A model generated the notes under the pieces. The model was given only the letters and a program-made list of their open reading frames with translations. It was not told the DNA's origin and ran no database searches. Position numbers and translations under genes: made by a program. This document shows, one piece after another, positions 62,352 through 64,000 of a stretch of 64,000 bases of DNA. The first letter of the stretch is position 1. Each line of letters opens with the position of its first letter. Source of the DNA: Ignavibacteriota bacterium (GTDB lineage Bacteria > Bacteroidota > Ignavibacteria > Ignavibacteriales > Melioribacteraceae); assembly GCA_016708125.1 (NCBI GenBank), contig JADJGF010000001.1, positions 3,742,001 to 3,806,000 on the forward strand, read 5' to 3'.

Positions 62352-64000
62352 TTATTCTTGTTTTGAATTTGAATAATCCATTGCAGCAAGTTGTTCGTAA
62401 TGATTCCATTTTTTATTAACTTCTGCTTGAGCAAGTCCAAGTAAATACTTAGTTCTTTCCGGATCAATTTTTTGCAACATTTTATATCTAGTTTCAGTGT
62501 AAATAAAATCTTCCAGTTTAATTTTTGGAGCCTTTGAATCAAGTTTTAGTGGATTTTTGCCTTCTTTCACATTTTCTGGATTGTATCTGTATAATGGCCA
62601 ATGTCCACTATCAACTGCTAATTGTTGATGTTCCATGCCTTTTGCTAAATCGTAACCGTGTGCAATACAGTGACTGTAAGCAATAATTAAAGATGGACCA
62701 TCATATGCTTCAGCTTCAAGAATTGCTTTTAAAGTTTGTGTATCATTTGCTCCCATTGCAATTTGAGCTACATAAACATTTCCATAACCCATTGCCATCA
62801 TTCCCAAATCTTTTTTAGGATTTGGTCTTCCGGCTGCTGCAAATTTTGCAACTGCACCTAATCCTGTAGCTTTCGACATTTGTCCGCCGGTATTAGAATA
62901 AACTTCCGTATCAAGAACTAAAATATTAACATTCTTTCCTTGTGCTAAAACGTGATCTAAACCACCATAACCAATATCATAAGCCCATCCGTCGCCGCCC
63001 ATAATCCAAACTGATTTTTTAACTAAATAATCTGCAACCATTAGTAAATTTTGGGCTTCATCTGAATTATTATTTTTTAATTTTTCTTTTAATTCAGAAA
63101 CTCTTTGTCTTTGTTCATAAATATCGGCTTCGGAATTTTGAACTGCATTAAGAATTGAATTTACTAATTCTTGACCAACTGCATTTTCCAAACCTTTTAA
63201 CAATTCTTCGGCAAATTCTTTTTGTTTATCAATCGAAAGTCTCATACCAAATCCAAATTCAGCATTATCTTCAAAAAGAGAATTTGACCAAGCTGGACCT
63301 TTACCTTCATGATTTACTGCCCATGGAGTTGTTGGTAAATTTCCACCATATATTGATGAACATCCTGTTGCGTTTGCAATAATTGCTCTATCACCAAACA
63401 ATTGTGAAACTAATTTAACGTATGGAGTTTCTCCACAACCGGAGCATGCGCCGGAATATTCAAACAATGGTTGCAATAATTGACTTCCTTTTATTGAACC
63501 AACATTTAATTTAGTTCTATCAAATTCCGGGATATTTAAGAAATAATCATAATTTGCTCTTTCTTTTTCTCGTAATGGAATTTGCGGAACCATGTTAATT
63601 GCTTTTTTACCGGTTTCTCTTTTATTTTTTGCTGGACAAACATCAACACAAAGTGAACAACCCGTACAATCTTCAACTGCAACTTGAATTGTGTAAGCTA
63701 AACCTTCATATTCTTTTCCTCTTGCTTCCGTCCATTTGAATGTCTCCGGAGCATTATTTGTGAGTTCTTTATCATATGCTTTAATTCTAATAGTTGCATG
63801 AGGACAAACCATTGCGCATTTTCCGCACTGAATACAAACTTCTGTATCCCATTCCGGAACTTCTAATGCAATATTTCTTTTTTCCCATTGAGTTGTTGCC
63901 GATGGGAAAGTTCCATCCAACGGCATTTGGCTAACCGGAATTAAATCGCCTTTTCCTTTCATCATCATTGCTAAAGTTTCTTTAACATAAGCCGGAGCTT
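62352..64000 (-). CDS. nifJ: Pyruvate:ferredoxin oxidoreductase, C-terminal part, cut by window edge
   Basis: About 549 residues are visible and the frame runs off the right edge; a complete enzyme has about 1180. The visible part has two 4Fe-4S clusters (CIQCGKCAMVCP and CTGCSLCVDVCP) and a TPP-binding domain with the conserved ACSGCGETPYVKL, NATGCSSIYG and GGDGWAYDIGYGGLDHVL. The enzyme oxidises pyruvate to acetyl-CoA and CO2 and reduces ferredoxin, in anaerobic metabolism. An in-frame ATG at 63968 is internal, because homologous sequence (APAYVKETLAMMMK) continues upstream. The DHOD-like gene follows. Confidence 0.93.
   Translation of the reverse strand, partial: APAYVKETLAMMMKGKGDLIPVSQMPLDGTFPSATTQWEKRNIALEVPEWDTEVCIQCGKCAMVCPHATIRIKAYDKELTNNAPETFKWTEARGKEYEGLAYTIQVAVEDCTGCSLCVDVCPAKNKRETGKKAINMVPQIPLREKERANYDYFLNIPEFDRTKLNVGSIKGSQLLQPLFEYSGACSGCGETPYVKLVSQLFGDRAIIANATGCSSIYGGNLPTTPWAVNHEGKGPAWSNSLFEDNAEFGFGMRLSIDKQKEFAEELLKGLENAVGQELVNSILNAVQNSEADIYEQRQRVSELKEKLKNNNSDEAQNLLMVADYLVKKSVWIMGGDGWAYDIGYGGLDHVLAQGKNVNILVLDTEVYSNTGGQMSKATGLGAVAKFAAAGRPNPKKDLGMMAMGYGNVYVAQIAMGANDTQTLKAILEAEAYDGPSLIIAYSHCIAHGYDLAKGMEHQQLAVDSGHWPLYRYNPENVKEGKNPLKLDSKAPKIKLEDFIYTETRYKMLQKIDPERTKYLLGLAQAEVNKKWNHYEQLAAMDYSNSKQE

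Noticed and set aside
62315..62542. Minus-strand 75-codon ORF overlapping the PFOR end
   Set aside because: Out of frame with the clear PFOR coding sequence and without features of its own.

Overview
The window is AT-rich bacterial chromosome. Two complete or restorable genes end in Bacteroidota-type type IX secretion (T9SS) sorting tails with the YQNYPNPFNPS/T signature, and there are loose tail fragments as well. Together with the low GC, the S9 peptidase, the propeller-type two-component kinase and a PFOR gene next to a dihydroorotate-dehydrogenase-like gene, this points to the Bacteroidota/Chlorobi/Ignavibacteria group, most likely Ignavibacteria. That placement is inference from gene style, not a phylogeny.

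Layout. 1-4196: a MacAB-type ABC exporter operon (adaptor cut by the left edge, ATPase, two FtsX-like permeases). 4215-12103: a segment bounded by two almost identical copies of one insertion sequence in opposite orientation. Between them lie tRNA-Ser(GCT), a HipA-like kinase/DUF3037 pair flanked by 38-bp imperfect direct repeats, two tiny overlapping ORFs, a two-winged-helix PD-(D/E)XK-type nuclease and a Fic protein with an altered catalytic motif. 12190-30217: a gene for a secreted beta-helix/PKD/T9SS protein split in two by a 15.6-kb Mu-like transposable element (14055-29654). Removing the element and one copy of a 7-bp duplication (TATAGTT) restores an 806-codon reading frame.

The Mu-like element keeps the transposition and regulation genes in Mu order: a leftward repressor, a Cro/Ner-like gene, a MuA-type DDE transposase, a MuB-type ATPase, GemA/gp16 and two tandem Mor-like activators. 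It lacks terminase, portal, capsid and nearly all tail genes, and keeps only a coiled-coil protein and a tape-measure-like protein. Its right arm carries a lipoprotein gene and a leftward four-gene overlapping operon: a winged-helix-like protein, a membrane protein, a PD-(D/E)XK-type nuclease and a protein resembling tRNA-guanine transglycosylases. This cargo is the best candidate for an undescribed system, possibly defence or nucleic-acid modification. No function can be proved from sequence alone.

30218-64000 is ordinary chromosome: a truncated secreted gene, a propeller kinase with its LuxR-type regulator, a GldL/GldM-like motor candidate with an outer-membrane-type protein, an S9 peptidase, a hybrid regulator with three receiver domains, gltX and glnS, tRNA-Leu(CAA), a small histidine kinase, a four-gene Rab-like-GTPase/OmpA/sigma-54-regulator operon, a membrane protein with an M48 peptidase, an operon of two ATP-grasp proteins around a GCS2-type ligase, a large T9SS-exported protein with a nearby duplicated tail fragment, and finally a DHOD-like protein and PFOR (cut by the right edge).
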